From Symbiodinium natans (Eukaryota; Sar; Dinophyceae; Suessiales; Symbiodiniaceae): 64,000 nt of DNA. Location of the stretch: contig CAJNDS010002102.1 of the NCBI GenBank assembly GCA_905221605.1, positions 847,647-911,646 of the forward strand, given 5' to 3'. Below are positions 11,906 through 22,968 of this stretch, piece after piece. The notes beneath the pieces were generated by a model. That model was not told the DNA's origin. It did not search any database and was given only the letters and a program-made list of their open reading frames with translations. Within the stretch, counting starts at the first letter, position 1. Every line of letters starts with the position of its first letter. Both the position numbers and the translations under genes were made by a program.

Positions 11906-14900
11906 GCATTGGCCAGAGCCCTCAGCTGCAAAAGCCAACCCGGCGAGCATCATGAGCATCAGTGGCCAGAGCCCTCAGCCGCAAAAGCCAACCCGGCGAG
12001 CATCATGGGCATCAGTGGCCAGAGCCCTCAGCTGCAAAAGCCAACCCGGCGAGCATCATGAGCATCAGTGGCCAGAGCCCTCAGCCGCAAAAGCCAACCC
12101 GGCGAGCATCATGGGCATCAGTGGCCAGAGCCCTCCGCCGCAAAAGCCAACCCGGCGAGCATCATGGGCATCAGTGGCCAGAGCCCTCAGCCACAGAAGC
12201 CAACCCGGCGAGCATCATGGGCATCAGTGGCCAGAGCCCTCAGCCACAAAAGCCAACCCGGCGAGCATCATGGGCATCAGTGGCCGCAGCCCTCAGCCAC
12301 AGAAGCCAACCCGGCGAGCATCATGAGCATCAGTGGCCAGAGCCCTCGCCGCAAAAGCCAACCCGGCGAGCATCATGGGCATCAGTGGCCGCAGCCCTCA
12401 GCCACAGAAGCCAACCCGGCGAGCATCATGAGCATCAGTGGCCACAGCCCTCAGCCGCAAAAGCCAACCCGGCGAGCATCATGGGCATCAGTGGCCAGAG
12501 CCCTCAGCCGCAAAAGCCAACCCGGCGAGCATCATGGGCATCAGTGGCCGCAGCCCTCAGCCACAGAAGCCAACCCGGCGAGCATCATGAGCATCAGTGG
12601 CCAGAGCCCTCAGCCGCAAAAGTCAACCCGGCGAGCATCATGAGCATCAGTGGCCAGAGCCTTCAGCCGCAAAAGCCAACCCGGCGAGCATCATGAATCA
12701 TGGGCATCAGTGGCCAGAGCCCTCCGCCGCAAAAGCCAACCCGGCGAGCATCATGGGCATCAGTGGCCAGAGCCCTCAGCCACAGAAGCCAACCCGGCGA
12801 GCATCATGAATCATGGGCATCAGTGGCCAGAGCCCTCCGCCGCAAAAGCCAACCCGGCGAGCATCATGGGCATCAGTGGCCGCAGCCCTCAGCCACAGAA
12901 GCCAACCCGGCGAGCATCATGAGCATCAGTGGCCACAGCCCTCAGCCGCAAAAGCCAACCCGGCGAGCATCATGGGCATCAGTGGCCAGAGCCCTCAGCC
13001 GCAAAAGCCAACCCGGCGAGCATCATGGGCATCAGTGGCCGCAGCCCTCAGCCACAGAAGCCAACCCGGCGAGCATCATGAGCATCAGTGGCCAGAGCCC
13101 TCAGCCGCAAAAGTCAACCCGGCGAGCATCATGGGCATCAGTGGCCGCAGCCCTCAGCCACAGAAGCCAACCCGGCGAGCATCATGAGCATCAGTGGCCA
13201 CAGCCCTCAGCCGCAAAAGCCAACCCGGCGAGCATCATGGGCATCAGTGGCCAGAGCCCTCCGCCGCAAAAGCCAACCCGGCGAGCATCATGGGCATCAG
13301 TGGCCGCAGCCCTCAGCCACAGAAGCCAACCCGGCGAGCATCATGAGCATCAGTGGCCAGAGCCCTCAGCCGCAAAAGCCAACCCGGCGAGCATCATGGG
13401 CATCAGTGGCAGCAGCCCTCAGCCACAGAAGGCGGCGAGCATCATGAGCATCAGTAGCCAGAGCCCTCAGCCGCAAAAGCCAACCCGGCGAGCATCATGG
13501 GCATCAGTGGCAGCAGCCCTCAGCCACAGAAGCCAACCCGGCGAGCATCATGAGCATCAGTGGCCAGAGCCCTCAGCCGCAAAAGCCAACCCGGCGAGCA
13601 TCATGGGCATCAGTGGCCGCAGCCCTCAGCCGCAGAAGCCAACCCGGCGAGCATCATGAGCATCAGTGGCCAGAGCCCTCAGCCGCAAAAGCCAACCCGG
13701 CGAGCATCATGGGCATCAGTGGCCGCAGCCCTCTGCCACAGAAGCCAACCCGGCGAGCATCATGGGCATCAGTGGCCGCAGCCCTCAGCCGCAAAAGCCA
13801 ACCCGGCGAGCATCATGAGCATCAGTGGCCAGAGCCCTCAGCCGCAAAAGCCAACCCGGCGAGCATCATGGGCATCAGTGGCCGCAGCCCTCAGCCACAG
13901 AAGCCAACCCGGCGAGCATCATGGGCATCAGTGGCCAGAGCCCTCAGCCGCAAAAGCCAACCCGGCGAGCATCATGGGCATCAGTGGCCGCAGCCCTCAG
14001 CCACAGAAGCCAACCCAGCGAGCATCATGAGCATCAGTGGCCAGAGCCCTCAGCCGCAAAAGTCAACCCGGCGAGCATCATGGGCATCAGTGGCCTCAGC
14101 CCTCAGCCACAGAAGCCAACCCGGCGAGCATCATGAGCATCAGTGGCCAGAAGCCCTCAGCCGCAAAAGCCAACCCGGCGAGCATCATGGGCATCAGTGG
14201 CGGCAGCCCTCAGCCACAGAAGCCAACCCGGCGAGCATCATGAGCATCAGTGGCCAGAGCCCTCAGCCACAGAAGCCAACCCGGCGAGCATCATGAGCAT
14301 CAGTGGCCAGAGCCCTCAGCCGCAAAAGCCAACCCGGCGAGCATCATGGGCATCAGTGGCGGCAGCCCTCAGCCACAGAAGCCAACCCGGCGAGCATCAT
14401 GAGCATCAGTGGCCAGAGCCCTCAGCCGCAAAAGCCAACCCGGCGAGCATCATGGGCATCAGTGGCCGCAGCCCTCAGCCGCAGAAGCCAACCCGGCGAG
14501 CATCATGAGCATCAGTGGCCAGAGCCCTCAGCCGCAAAAGCCAACCCGGCGAGCATCATGGGCATCAGTGGCCGCAGCCCTCTGCCACAGAAGCCAACCC
14601 GGCAGCAGCCAGTCATGGGCATCAGTGGCCGCAGCCCATCAGCCGAGCCACAGAAGCCAACCCGGCGAGCATCATGAGCATCAGTGGCCAGAGCCCTCAG
14701 CCGCAAAAGCCAACCCGGCGAGCATCATGGGCATCAGTGGCCAGAGCCCTCAGCCGCAAAAGCCAACCCGGCGAGCATCATGGGCATCAGTGGCCGCAGC
14801 CCTCAGCCACAGAAGCCAACCCAGCGAGCATCATGAGCATCAGTGGCCAGAGCCCTCAGCCGCAAAAGTCAACCCGGCGAGCATCATGGGCATCAGTGGC

Positions 14901-17900
14901 CTCAGCCCTCAGCCACAGAAGCCAACCCGGCGAGCATCATGAGCATCAGTGGCCAGAAGCCCTCAGCCGCAAAAGCCAACCCGGCGAGCATCATGGGCAT
15001 CAGTGGCGGCAGCCCTCAGCCACAGAAGCCAACCCGGCGAGCATCATGAGCATCAGTGGCCAGAGCCCTCAGCCACAGAAGCCAACCCGGCGAGCATCAT
15101 GAGCATCAGTGGCCAGAGCCCTCAGCCGCAAAAGCCAACCCGGCGAGCATCATGGGCATCAGTGGCGGCAGCCCTCAGCCACAGAAGCCAACCCGGCGAG
15201 CATCATGAGCATCAGTGGCCAGAGCCCTCAGCCGCAAAAGCCAACCCGGCGAGCATCATGGGCATCAGTGGCCTCAGCCCTCAGCCACAGAAGCCAACCC
15301 GGCGAGCATCATGAGCATCAGTGCCCAGAGCCCTCAGCCGCAAAAGCCAACCCGGCGATCATCATGGGCATCAGTGGCCGCAGCCCTCAGCCACAGAAGC
15401 CAACCCGGCGAGCATCATGAGCATCAGTGGCCAGAGCCCTCAGCCGCAAAAGCCAACCCGGCGAGCATCATGGGCATCAGTGGCCGCAGCCCTCAGCCAC
15501 AGAAGCCAACCCGGCGAGCATCATGAGCATCAGTGGCCAGAGCCCTCAGCCGCAAAAGCCAACCCGGCGAGCATCATGGGCATCAGTGGCCGCAGCCCTC
15601 AGCCACAGAAGCCAACCCGGCGAGCATCATGAGCATCAGTCAGTCGAGCATCATGAGCATCAGTGGCCAGAGCCCTCAGCCGCAAAAGCCAACCCGGCGA
15701 GCATCATGGGCATCAGTGGCCGCAGCCCTCAGCCACAGAAGCCAACCCGGCGAGCATCATGAGCATCAGTGGCCAGAGCCCTCAGCCACAAAAGCCAACC
15801 CGGCGAGCATCATGGGCATCAGTGGCCGCAGCCCTCAGCCACAGAAGCCAACCCGGCGAGCATCATGAGCATCAGTGGCCAGAGCCCTCAGCCACAAAAG
15901 CCAACCCGGCGAGCATCATGGGCATCAGTGGCCGCAGCCCTCAGCCACAGAAGCCAACCCGGCGAGCATCATGAGCATCAGTGGCCAGAGCCATCAGGCA
16001 AAAGCCAACCCGGCGAGCATCATGGGCATCAGTGGCCGCAGCCCTCAGCCACAGAAGCCAACCCGGCGAGCATCATGAGCATCAGTGGCCAGAGCCTTAG
16101 CCGAAAAAGCCAACCCGGCGAGCATCATGGGCATCAGTGGCCGCAGCCCTCAGCCACAGAAGCCAACCCGGGGAGCATCATGAGCATCAGTGGCCAGAGC
16201 CTTCAGCCGCAAAAGCCAACCCGGCGAGCATCATGGGCATCAGTGGCCGCAGCCCTCAGCCACAGAAGCCAACCCGGGGAGCATCATGAGCATCAGTGGC
16301 CAGAGCCCTCAGCCGCAAAAAGCCAACCCGGCGAGCATCATGGGCATCAGTGGCCGCAGCCCTCAGCCACAGAAGCCAACCCGGGGAGCATCATGAGCAT
16401 CAGTGGCCAGAGCCCTCAGCCGCAAAAGCCAACCCGGCGAACATCATGGGCATCAGTGGCCGCAGCCCTCAGCCACAGAAGCCAACCCGGCGAGCATCAT
16501 GAGCATCAGCGGCCAGAGCCCTCAGCCGCAAAAGCCAACCCGGCGAGCATCATGGGCATCAGTGGCCGCAGCCCTCAGCCACAGAAGCCAACCCGGCGAG
16601 CATCATGAGCATCAGTGGCCAGAGCCCTCAGCCGCAAAAGCCAACCCGGCGAGCATCATGGGCATCAGTGGCCGCAGCCCTCAGCCACAGAAGCCAACCC
16701 GGCGAGCATCATGAGCATCAGTGGCCAGAGCCCTCAGCCGCAAAAGCCAACCCGGCGAGCATCATGGGCATCAGTGGCCGCAGCCCTCAGCCACAGAAGC
16801 CAACCCGGCGAGCATCATGAGCATCAGCGGCCAGAGCCCTCAGCCGCAAAAGCCAACCCGGCGAGCATCATGGGCATCAGTGGCCGCAGCCCTCAGCCAC
16901 AGAAGCCAACCCGGCGAGCATCATGAGCATCAGTGGCCAGAGCCCTTAGCCGCAAAAGCCAACCCGGCGAGCATCATGGGCATCAGTGGCCGCAGCCCTC
17001 AGCCACAGAAGCCAACCCGGCGAGCATCATGAGCATCAGCGGCCAGAGCCCTCAGCCGCAAAAGCCAACCCGGCGAGCATCATGGGCATCAGTGGCCGCA
17101 GCCCTCAGCCACAGAAGCCAGCCCGGCGAGCATCATGAGCATCAGTGGCCAGAGCCCTTAGCCGCAAAAGCCAACCCGGCGAGCATCATGGGCATCAGTG
17201 GCCGCAGCCCTCAGCCACAGAAGCCAACCCGGCGAGCATCATGAGCATCAGCGGCCAGAGCCCTCAGCCGCAAAAGCCAACCCGGCGAGCATCATGGGCA
17301 TCAGTGGCCGCAGCCCTCAGCCACAGAAGCCAACCCGGGGAGCATCATGAGCATCAGTGGCCAGAGCCCTCAGCCGCAAAAGCCAACCCGGCGAACATCA
17401 TGGGCATCAGTGGCCGCAGCCCTCAGCCACAGAAGCCAACCCGGCGAGCATCATGAGCATCAGCGGCCAGAGCCCTCAGCCGCAAAAGCCAACCCGGCGA
17501 GCATCATGGGCATCAGTGGCCGCAGCCCTCAGCCACAGAAGCCAACCCGGCGAGCATTGAGCATCAGCGGCCAGAGCCCTCAGCCGCAAAAGCCAACCCG
17601 GCGAGCATCATGGGCATCAGTGGCCGCAGCCCTCAGCCACAGAAGCCAGCCCGGCGAGCATCATGAGCATCAGTGGCCAGAGCCCTCAGCCGCAAAAGCC
17701 AACCCGGCGAGCATCATGGGCATCAGTGGCTGCAGCCCTCAGCCACAGAAGCCAGCCCGGCGAGCATCATGAGCATCAGCGGCCAGAGCCCTCAGCCGCA
17801 AAAGCCAACCCGGCGAGCATCATGGGCATCAGTGGCCGCAGCCCTCAGCCACAGAAGCCAGCCCGGCGAGCATCATGAGCATCAGCGGCCAGAGCCCTCA

Positions 17901-17985
17901 GCCGCAAAAGCCAACCCGGCGAGCATCATGGGCATCAGTGGCCGCAGCCCTCAGCCCCAGAAGCCAACCTGGCCAGCATCATGAG
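11906..17985 (+). repeat. 53-bp tandem satellite array with higher-order structure
   Basis: About 115 tandem copies of a 53-bp unit (core cagtggccagagccctcagc...gcatcatgggcat). Two main variants alternate: A has CCAGAGCCCTCAGCCGCAAAAG and GCATCATGGG, B has CCGCAGCCCTCAGCCACAGAAG and GCATCATGAG, giving a 106-bp dimer that becomes very regular in the right half. Because 53 is not a multiple of 3, each frame rotates through the same three peptide phrases, and the TGA in variant B stops one frame about every 106 bp. The resulting 68- to 319-codon frames are therefore satellite translation, not genes. An 806-bp block is duplicated (for example 14037-14243 and 14843-15049), and 212-bp and 954-bp periods appear near 16.4-17.5 kb. 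Confidence 0.95.
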
Positions 17986-18205
17986 CTCAGCAGCCGCAAA
18001 ACCCCGGTGCGAGCGATCTCTAGTCCAAAATTTGTCCAGTCCTATTGCCATTCTTTCCGCTTCTTGCGTGCAAGGCTCCTTTCGTCCAGCATGAACAAAG
18101 CTCCAACCAGTTGAAGTATGAACTTAGACAGGCACAAACGCCAGTAAGGGCGCGGGATGCGCACACAGCGAGCACAGCTAACACGCGGCAAACTAAGACG
18201 ATCTG

Positions 18206-18391
18206 TCAGCCCAACTGGAAAACAACGCTATTGTTTGCGGCCAGAGGCACACGATATGTCTGCAAAGGCTGATTGCATGCAAACCCTGGCAGCGACAGAA
18301 AAAGTACTTGGAAGAAGTAGGACGTGAAGGCCAGCAAATCCAGCAGCCGCCCTGAGAGAGTCTTGAGCAGCACATTAGTCACAGCTGACAT
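18206..18391 (-). CDS. Candidate small membrane-type protein
   Basis: The minus-strand frame begins at ATG 18391 with a TGA two codons upstream. It encodes MSAVTNVLLKTLSGRLLD followed by a hydrophobic stretch. At about 18308 a CAA/GTACTT donor in phase 0 and, 48 bases on, a TTTGCAG acceptor in phase 0 could remove 16 codons; the frame is open either way, giving 61 or 45 residues to a TGA. A 48-base intron would be very short. No family is recognised. Confidence 0.3.
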   Translation of the reverse strand: MSAVTNVLLKTLSGRLLDLLAFTSYFFQVLFLSLPGFACNQPLQTYRVPLAANNSVVFQLG

Positions 18392-20470
18392 GCAGTCTCA
18401 ACGGTCTCACCGAGTCCTACTCTCACTTTCTTTCGTTGTCTCCCGAAGTTCCGACAATAGGGCAACCCTCCCAAAGCACCGGACGGGCTTTGCCCTCATC
18501 AGCTGAGGCACGCAAGAGCACAACATGCCATGTGCCCTCGAAGCTTCAGCTTCAGCATTTCTGAGTTCTATAGGTCCCGCCGGCTTTTTGCCGAGATGTT
18601 CTCCAGGCTTTTCAGGTCCTAGAACTTAGAAGGGTTCAGGTCGTGGTCTCCACCCCAACCATTGTCTCTGTCTGTCGATCTATCCTCTTCTTCCCGTGGG
18701 TATGAGGGTCCGGCCCCATCCCTCGCACTCTCGCACTCTCGCACCTCTCACAACTCTCACACTCTCTGCCCCTCCCTCTCCCGTCAATGATACTAATGCC
18801 AATGCGGTCCCCTACGCATCATTCAACCTCGTCGGGCCTCATGCTCATACCAACGAGACAAAATCATATAGACACTACCAGTCACTACCAGTATCCACGT
18901 CCTCGACAGCTAAGGACATCAGCCAAGTCTCCCGTAGGTTTGTGAGAGAACGCAGCTGCATAAAGAAAGGCCACCTTGAAACTATAGTTTCAGGTCACAG
19001 GCGCTGATCAACTTCCAAGGCGCAACAACAAGATGGTCTAAGTAAGTCCAAGGAGCTTGGGCAGCCACTGCCGTCCAAAACGGAGCAGCATACAGAAATG
19101 AGCTTCCTTCCTGGAGATGGGGGGATGCTTGAATTGAAGCACACAGGCTGTCAAAGTCACGCAAGATTTTCGCAAGTTAACTCTCAGAAGTTACCACGCT
19201 TTGTACGAGATGCCCCTGCTAGAACCACAGCTGCCTCAACAGCCACCCTGGCAGCATTGCGTGCAGGCTGTCCTTCAGAATCGATTCGCCCATGATACCG
19301 AGAGTTGCTACAAGAGTCAGGTGTGGCATGAGCCACTGGACCATGACCTGAGTGAGAGCTCAAGACATCCAGGCTATCGTTCCAGCACATCCTTGCGATA
19401 CTGCGATCTAACGGCCAGGGCATCATACTTTCGGATGCTCTAGGCTCTTGCTGCCCAACATCTTGGGCTAGATCGGGATGCACACTGCGGCAAACACTTT
19501 GCTGGGGGCCCCCGCAAGCACAGGAACCGCCAAGGTAAACGGAGTCTACCGTTTCTTCCTACGTTAGACTGAAGGCTGGTTCAGGGCAGCTGAATCCAAC
19601 AAGAAGAGGCCCGCCATCATTGCAGTCACGTTGCATATCCCCACGTGAGACGCAAGTATTCCTGCAGGGACCCTAGGGGAGGGTCCTTGACATGAGTGAT
19701 GCTGGCTGCAAGATTCATTGCTGTGGGATGATTTCGGGCCGGGGTCTCTTACCTCTTGGATGGTGCAGTGGGCAGCCCGGCCTTGCTGCTACTGCCGCTA
19801 TCTCCATCACCGGCTTGTGCCTCAGCGGTTCTTTAAAAATGAGGGCTCAAAGCCGAAAGAGCACAAAGTTCTGGGCCTATCATGACGTATTCAGCGCAAC
19901 TCGGCCCAGGTTCTGTCACAGCACCAAGTAGTTTTGCAGGTGCAGACTCCGTCCGAGTGCAACCACAGACCCCGCGACTCCACTCACAACAGGGAACACA
20001 ACGCACAGCAAAATGCCATGTCTTGCAAGCAGGCCCTTAAGGGGTCATCCAACTATGCGCAAGCAGCCACGAGAGAGAGAGAGAGCGAGAGCTAAGAAAG
20101 AGAGAACCATGACTAGTCTCTGTGCTGGGCACGAGGAGCTAGAGCAGCTAGAGCGAGAGAGCGAGAGTCACTGCGCCACTTTTGGTCTTGTTCGTACGTT
20201 TTGAACGCAGAAGCCCGCCTGGCTCGGTCGGCAGAGCGCGTGAACTCGAGCCCCACGGTGGGGTGTTTGCACAAAGACGCGGCTTTGGCAAAGCTGAAGG
20301 GAATTCTTCAACAATCAATGCCATCTCATGACTAGCTCGTTCTTCCACTCTTTCATTTATTCGTTCATTTTAGTTTTAACTTGTATGAAGATCAGCACCG
20401 GCAACTAAGGGTCTCGAGACTGACGCGCGATCTTAGCAAATCAGCCTTCACTTATCACCCCATTCTTTAC
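18392..20470. other. Spacer with low-complexity tracts
   Basis: CT-rich and CTCGCA-type tracts lie near 18660-18780 and a GA-rich tract at 20070-20165. Around 19184-19450 both strands are open for 80-100 codons with some protein-like composition, but I cannot choose a strand or find clear splice sites. A minus-strand block near 20250-20348 (ERASHEMALIVEEFP) may be an exon downstream of the one at 20471-20598. Confidence 0.35.
20213..20263 (+). pseudogene. tRNA-like sequence lacking the anticodon arm
   Basis: The ends GCCCGCC and GGTGGGG pair at 6 of 7 positions. GCTC/GAGC forms a D stem around GGTCGGCA, and CGTG/CACG forms a T stem around a loop containing TCGAGCC. The A-box-like TGGCTCGGTCGG matches the tRNA consensus at 11 of 12 positions. 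The anticodon arm is missing: only about 11 bases separate the A and B boxes. It is either a decayed tRNA gene or the head of a tRNA-derived SINE. It cannot act as a normal tRNA. Confidence 0.45.
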
Positions 20471-20598
20471 ATGTCCGTGTCGTGGCTGCTGCCATGTGCA
20501 AGGAGAAGCTTGCTGCTGCCACAACACGTCACAGAAATGGATCTTCTCCTTGAGCGACTGCACTGCCAAAGTGGTGCCTTCCAAGGCGATGGGGGTTG
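20471..20598 (-). CDS. Candidate internal exon, unknown protein
   Basis: Opens after a CATGACCTAG acceptor in phase 1 and closes at CAT followed by GTAAAG, a good donor, in phase 0. The 42 codons include PIALEGTTLAVQSLKEKIHF. The spacing of that run loosely recalls a ubiquitin-like fold, but I do not claim it. A likely next exon lies at about 20250-20348. No start or stop is assigned. Confidence 0.42.
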
Positions 20599-21260
20599 CT
20601 AGGTCATGTGCTCCATCCGCCCGTCTACAAGTAGATTTTCACAGTGTGCAGCGCGTAATAGCCGGTGATCTGTGTTGAGACGGTACACACACGAGGGTGC
20701 CAATCCCTCAGGCGGTACTCGGACAATCTAGCATTTCCGGGCCATGTCCCCCCCATCAATGGCACTTGACGTATTAAGCCGCCCTCGATTCAAGGTATGC
20801 CGCGCACGGCAATTTCATACCTCCCCCCCCTATTCCATGCAGGGCTTATGGTCCGAGCGCTGGCAAAACCTCAGAGAGGGTCTATAGGGGTGGGTGCGTG
20901 TGTGTGTGTGTGTCCAGAGTTCCCGACATGTGTTTTTCATGGTGACCTGTAGGACGGCCTACGCTTAGCCCAGCCTACCAAAGCAGTGGCCACAAAGGCC
21001 ACGATCACCGCAGTTGCCATCACCGGCGCTGCAAACAAAAGTGGGGATAATATGTACGGCAGGTATAGTGACGTTGACTTAGTGCGGGCACTACGCCTGA
21101 AGAGTGATAGCTGCAATATTCGTACGTTTTCTACAGCTGTGGGGTGGAACCTTTGTAGGAGCAAGCTTTGACATTTCACTTGAATGAGGCGGCTGGCACA
21201 GCCTCTTGGGAATGCGGCCAGGCATAAGTGACATCACCATCCTGCTCTGCGTGACAGAAA

Positions 21261-21605
21261 CCATGGATGTTTCAACAATTTTTTATCGATATCGAATCCG
21301 TATCGATACCGAACCGTGAGGTATCGCTAATGCGCGGTATCGATATCGAACCGAATCGAAGCAGACCAACCAAACTCTGATCCCAAACCCAAATCCCACA
21401 AGCCTGTTATTTAAGGGTTTGTTGGGTTAGGGTTCGCAATTGTGGAGAGAGGGTATGGCCTAATGGTAGAGCACGTCTCTAGCGATCACATACCATTAGT
21501 AATCGAGTATCGAACCGAACCGTGACCATCAATACTACCAATACTTTATCGAGTAGTAATCGGTAACATATCGGTATTGATCGAACCGGTAGATTACATC
21601 CATGG
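21261..21605. mobile_element. MITE-like element with CCATGGATGT inverted ends
   Basis: The 345-bp block starts with CCATGGATGT and ends with its exact complement ACATCCATGG. Both arms are filled with variants of GGTATCGAT and CCGAACCGTGA, so the element is largely self-complementary. Between the arms lie a degenerate TTTAGGG-like stretch (21410-21434) and a D-arm-like sequence, ATGGCCTAATGGTAGAGCA (about 21455-21473). I see no clear target-site duplication. No coding region. Confidence 0.55.
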
Positions 21606-21661
21606 GAACGAGGCACCCCGTCTTGTACGGACCACCGCAAATGGCCAAAACAAGGCAAAAC

Positions 21662-21916
21662 TAAACCCTAAACCCTAAACCCTAAATGAAGACATTTGAA
21701 GACGCTCTGGACGGATATGCATGCCGAGCCAGGGCCGCTGCGCTTCACATCCAGTAAGGCTTCAGATACTGGTGAGAGCCGGGCCTGAATCCCAAAAAAA
21801 AAAAAGGGCTTTTTGAGGGCTCAGGATTTCTGGGGCAAAGGTTTGTCCAAGACTCCGTACCAGACCCCAAACCCTTTTGCAACAGGCCTGAGACCGCTAA
21901 ACCCTAAACCCTAAAA
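21662..21916. repeat. Two short interstitial telomere-like tracts
   Basis: CCCTAAA repeats occur at 21664-21688 and about 21898-21915, flanking about 200 bases of unremarkable sequence. They match the plant-type TTTAGGG telomere unit. Confidence 0.8.
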
Positions 21917-22227
21917 TCCAGCAAACTTTCCAGGTCTGAGGACCCCGGCATCCATCAACCCGGGCCTTCAGAGCAAGGCAAGCGCAGTTTCCTCTGGATC
22001 CCCTGTAGCTTCGATCGCCTTTTGACACGTGAAACTCAGGTACAGTACGCCCACAGATGGAAGCTAGATGAGCTGACGATGCCATTTTCCGGGAAAACAT
22101 TGCGCAGTCCTTACAGCAAACTAAATCGCTGTTCAGCTTCTACAATCAGCCGATAACCGAAGTGGCACAGGGTAACATCATTGCGCAAATGTACGCAGCT
22201 GGCTGCAGCAGTTGGCAGTGCATGCGT

Positions 22228-22395
22228 TCATTGTGACGAGCTCTCCATTGAGAAACATTCTGGGAATTGGACACTAGACTCCCAAACGCAACTCACAATC
22301 GTGCTGGCTACCAGCAATGCTCTGGTTGTTAAGCATTCGGCACCAAGCGTGACAGATGCTCCTTGGCTGCTTGACAGATTGAACTCTGTAGGTAC
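22228..22395 (-). CDS. Candidate terminal exon, unknown protein
   Basis: A strong acceptor (GGCCTTTTCCTCTTCCAG) is followed in phase 0 by 55 codons, starting VPTEFNLSSSQGASVTLG, and TGA. The plus strand across the same bases also reads through about 80 codons, so the strand choice rests on the acceptor and on the minus-strand bias of the window. It is 570 bases beyond the AP2-like gene stop. No family is recognised. Confidence 0.42.
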   Translation of the reverse strand, partial: VPTEFNLSSSQGASVTLGAECLTTRALLVASTIVSCVWESSVQFPECFSMESSSQ

Positions 22396-22968
22396 CTGGA
22401 AGAGGAAAAGGCCACAAGCATAAGCAAGTCTTTTTGGGAGCTGAACATTTATCATCATTTATCCATAGACAACCTAAACCCCACTTCACCAAAACCTAAA
22501 CATCAGCACATATCAGCGAGGGCTCGTCAACCTGGAGCCCCACCCAGGCGCGAAGCCTTGGTGGCTTCGGAGTGCTTGCGAGCCTTTCGTTACTCATCTG
22601 GGGTGCGCCTGTAGTAGAGTTGCGGGCCTAGCCATGATGCTTTAAGCAACCATACAACGACCCACCCTACTAATGCGGAATCCTGCAAAAGGGACTCCCC
22701 CTCCACCTCCTAAAAAAAAAAAGAAGGCCCGGTCCCATCAGGTTTTCAAGGGCCAACCCTAAACTGGTGCCCTGGGCGCATGGGAGCCAAGGTCTCCGTG
22801 TTCTGGTATTCTAGAAGCCCTTCGGGTCTGCGCTGCAGGGGGGGCCTACATGCTCAGTCTACAAAAGGAGGTTACTAGGTCAAGTATATAGACCTCTGTT
22901 CATGAGTGATGGTTCTGCATCTAAGGCACAGGATGGTGCAGGAAGGTATGCTTATGCTACATGGTTGC
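22396..22968. other. No gene seen
   Basis: Unremarkable sequence with an A-run at 22711-22722. It contains the intergenic part between the terminal exon at 22228-22395 and the AP2-like gene. Confidence 0.5.

Noticed and set aside
11906..17985. Dozens of 60-319-codon frames reading Ser/Pro/Gln/His phrases
   Set aside because: They are translations of the 53-bp satellite in rotating frames; the same phrases appear in all three frames and stops fall every 106 bp.
11906..17985. A CRISPR-like array
   Set aside because: Units are directly adjacent and nearly identical with no unique spacers, and the context is eukaryotic.
21449..21500. An intact tRNA gene (D-arm-like TAATGGTAGAGCA)
   Set aside because: No matching T arm or acceptor end follows; only the D-arm region resembles a tRNA.
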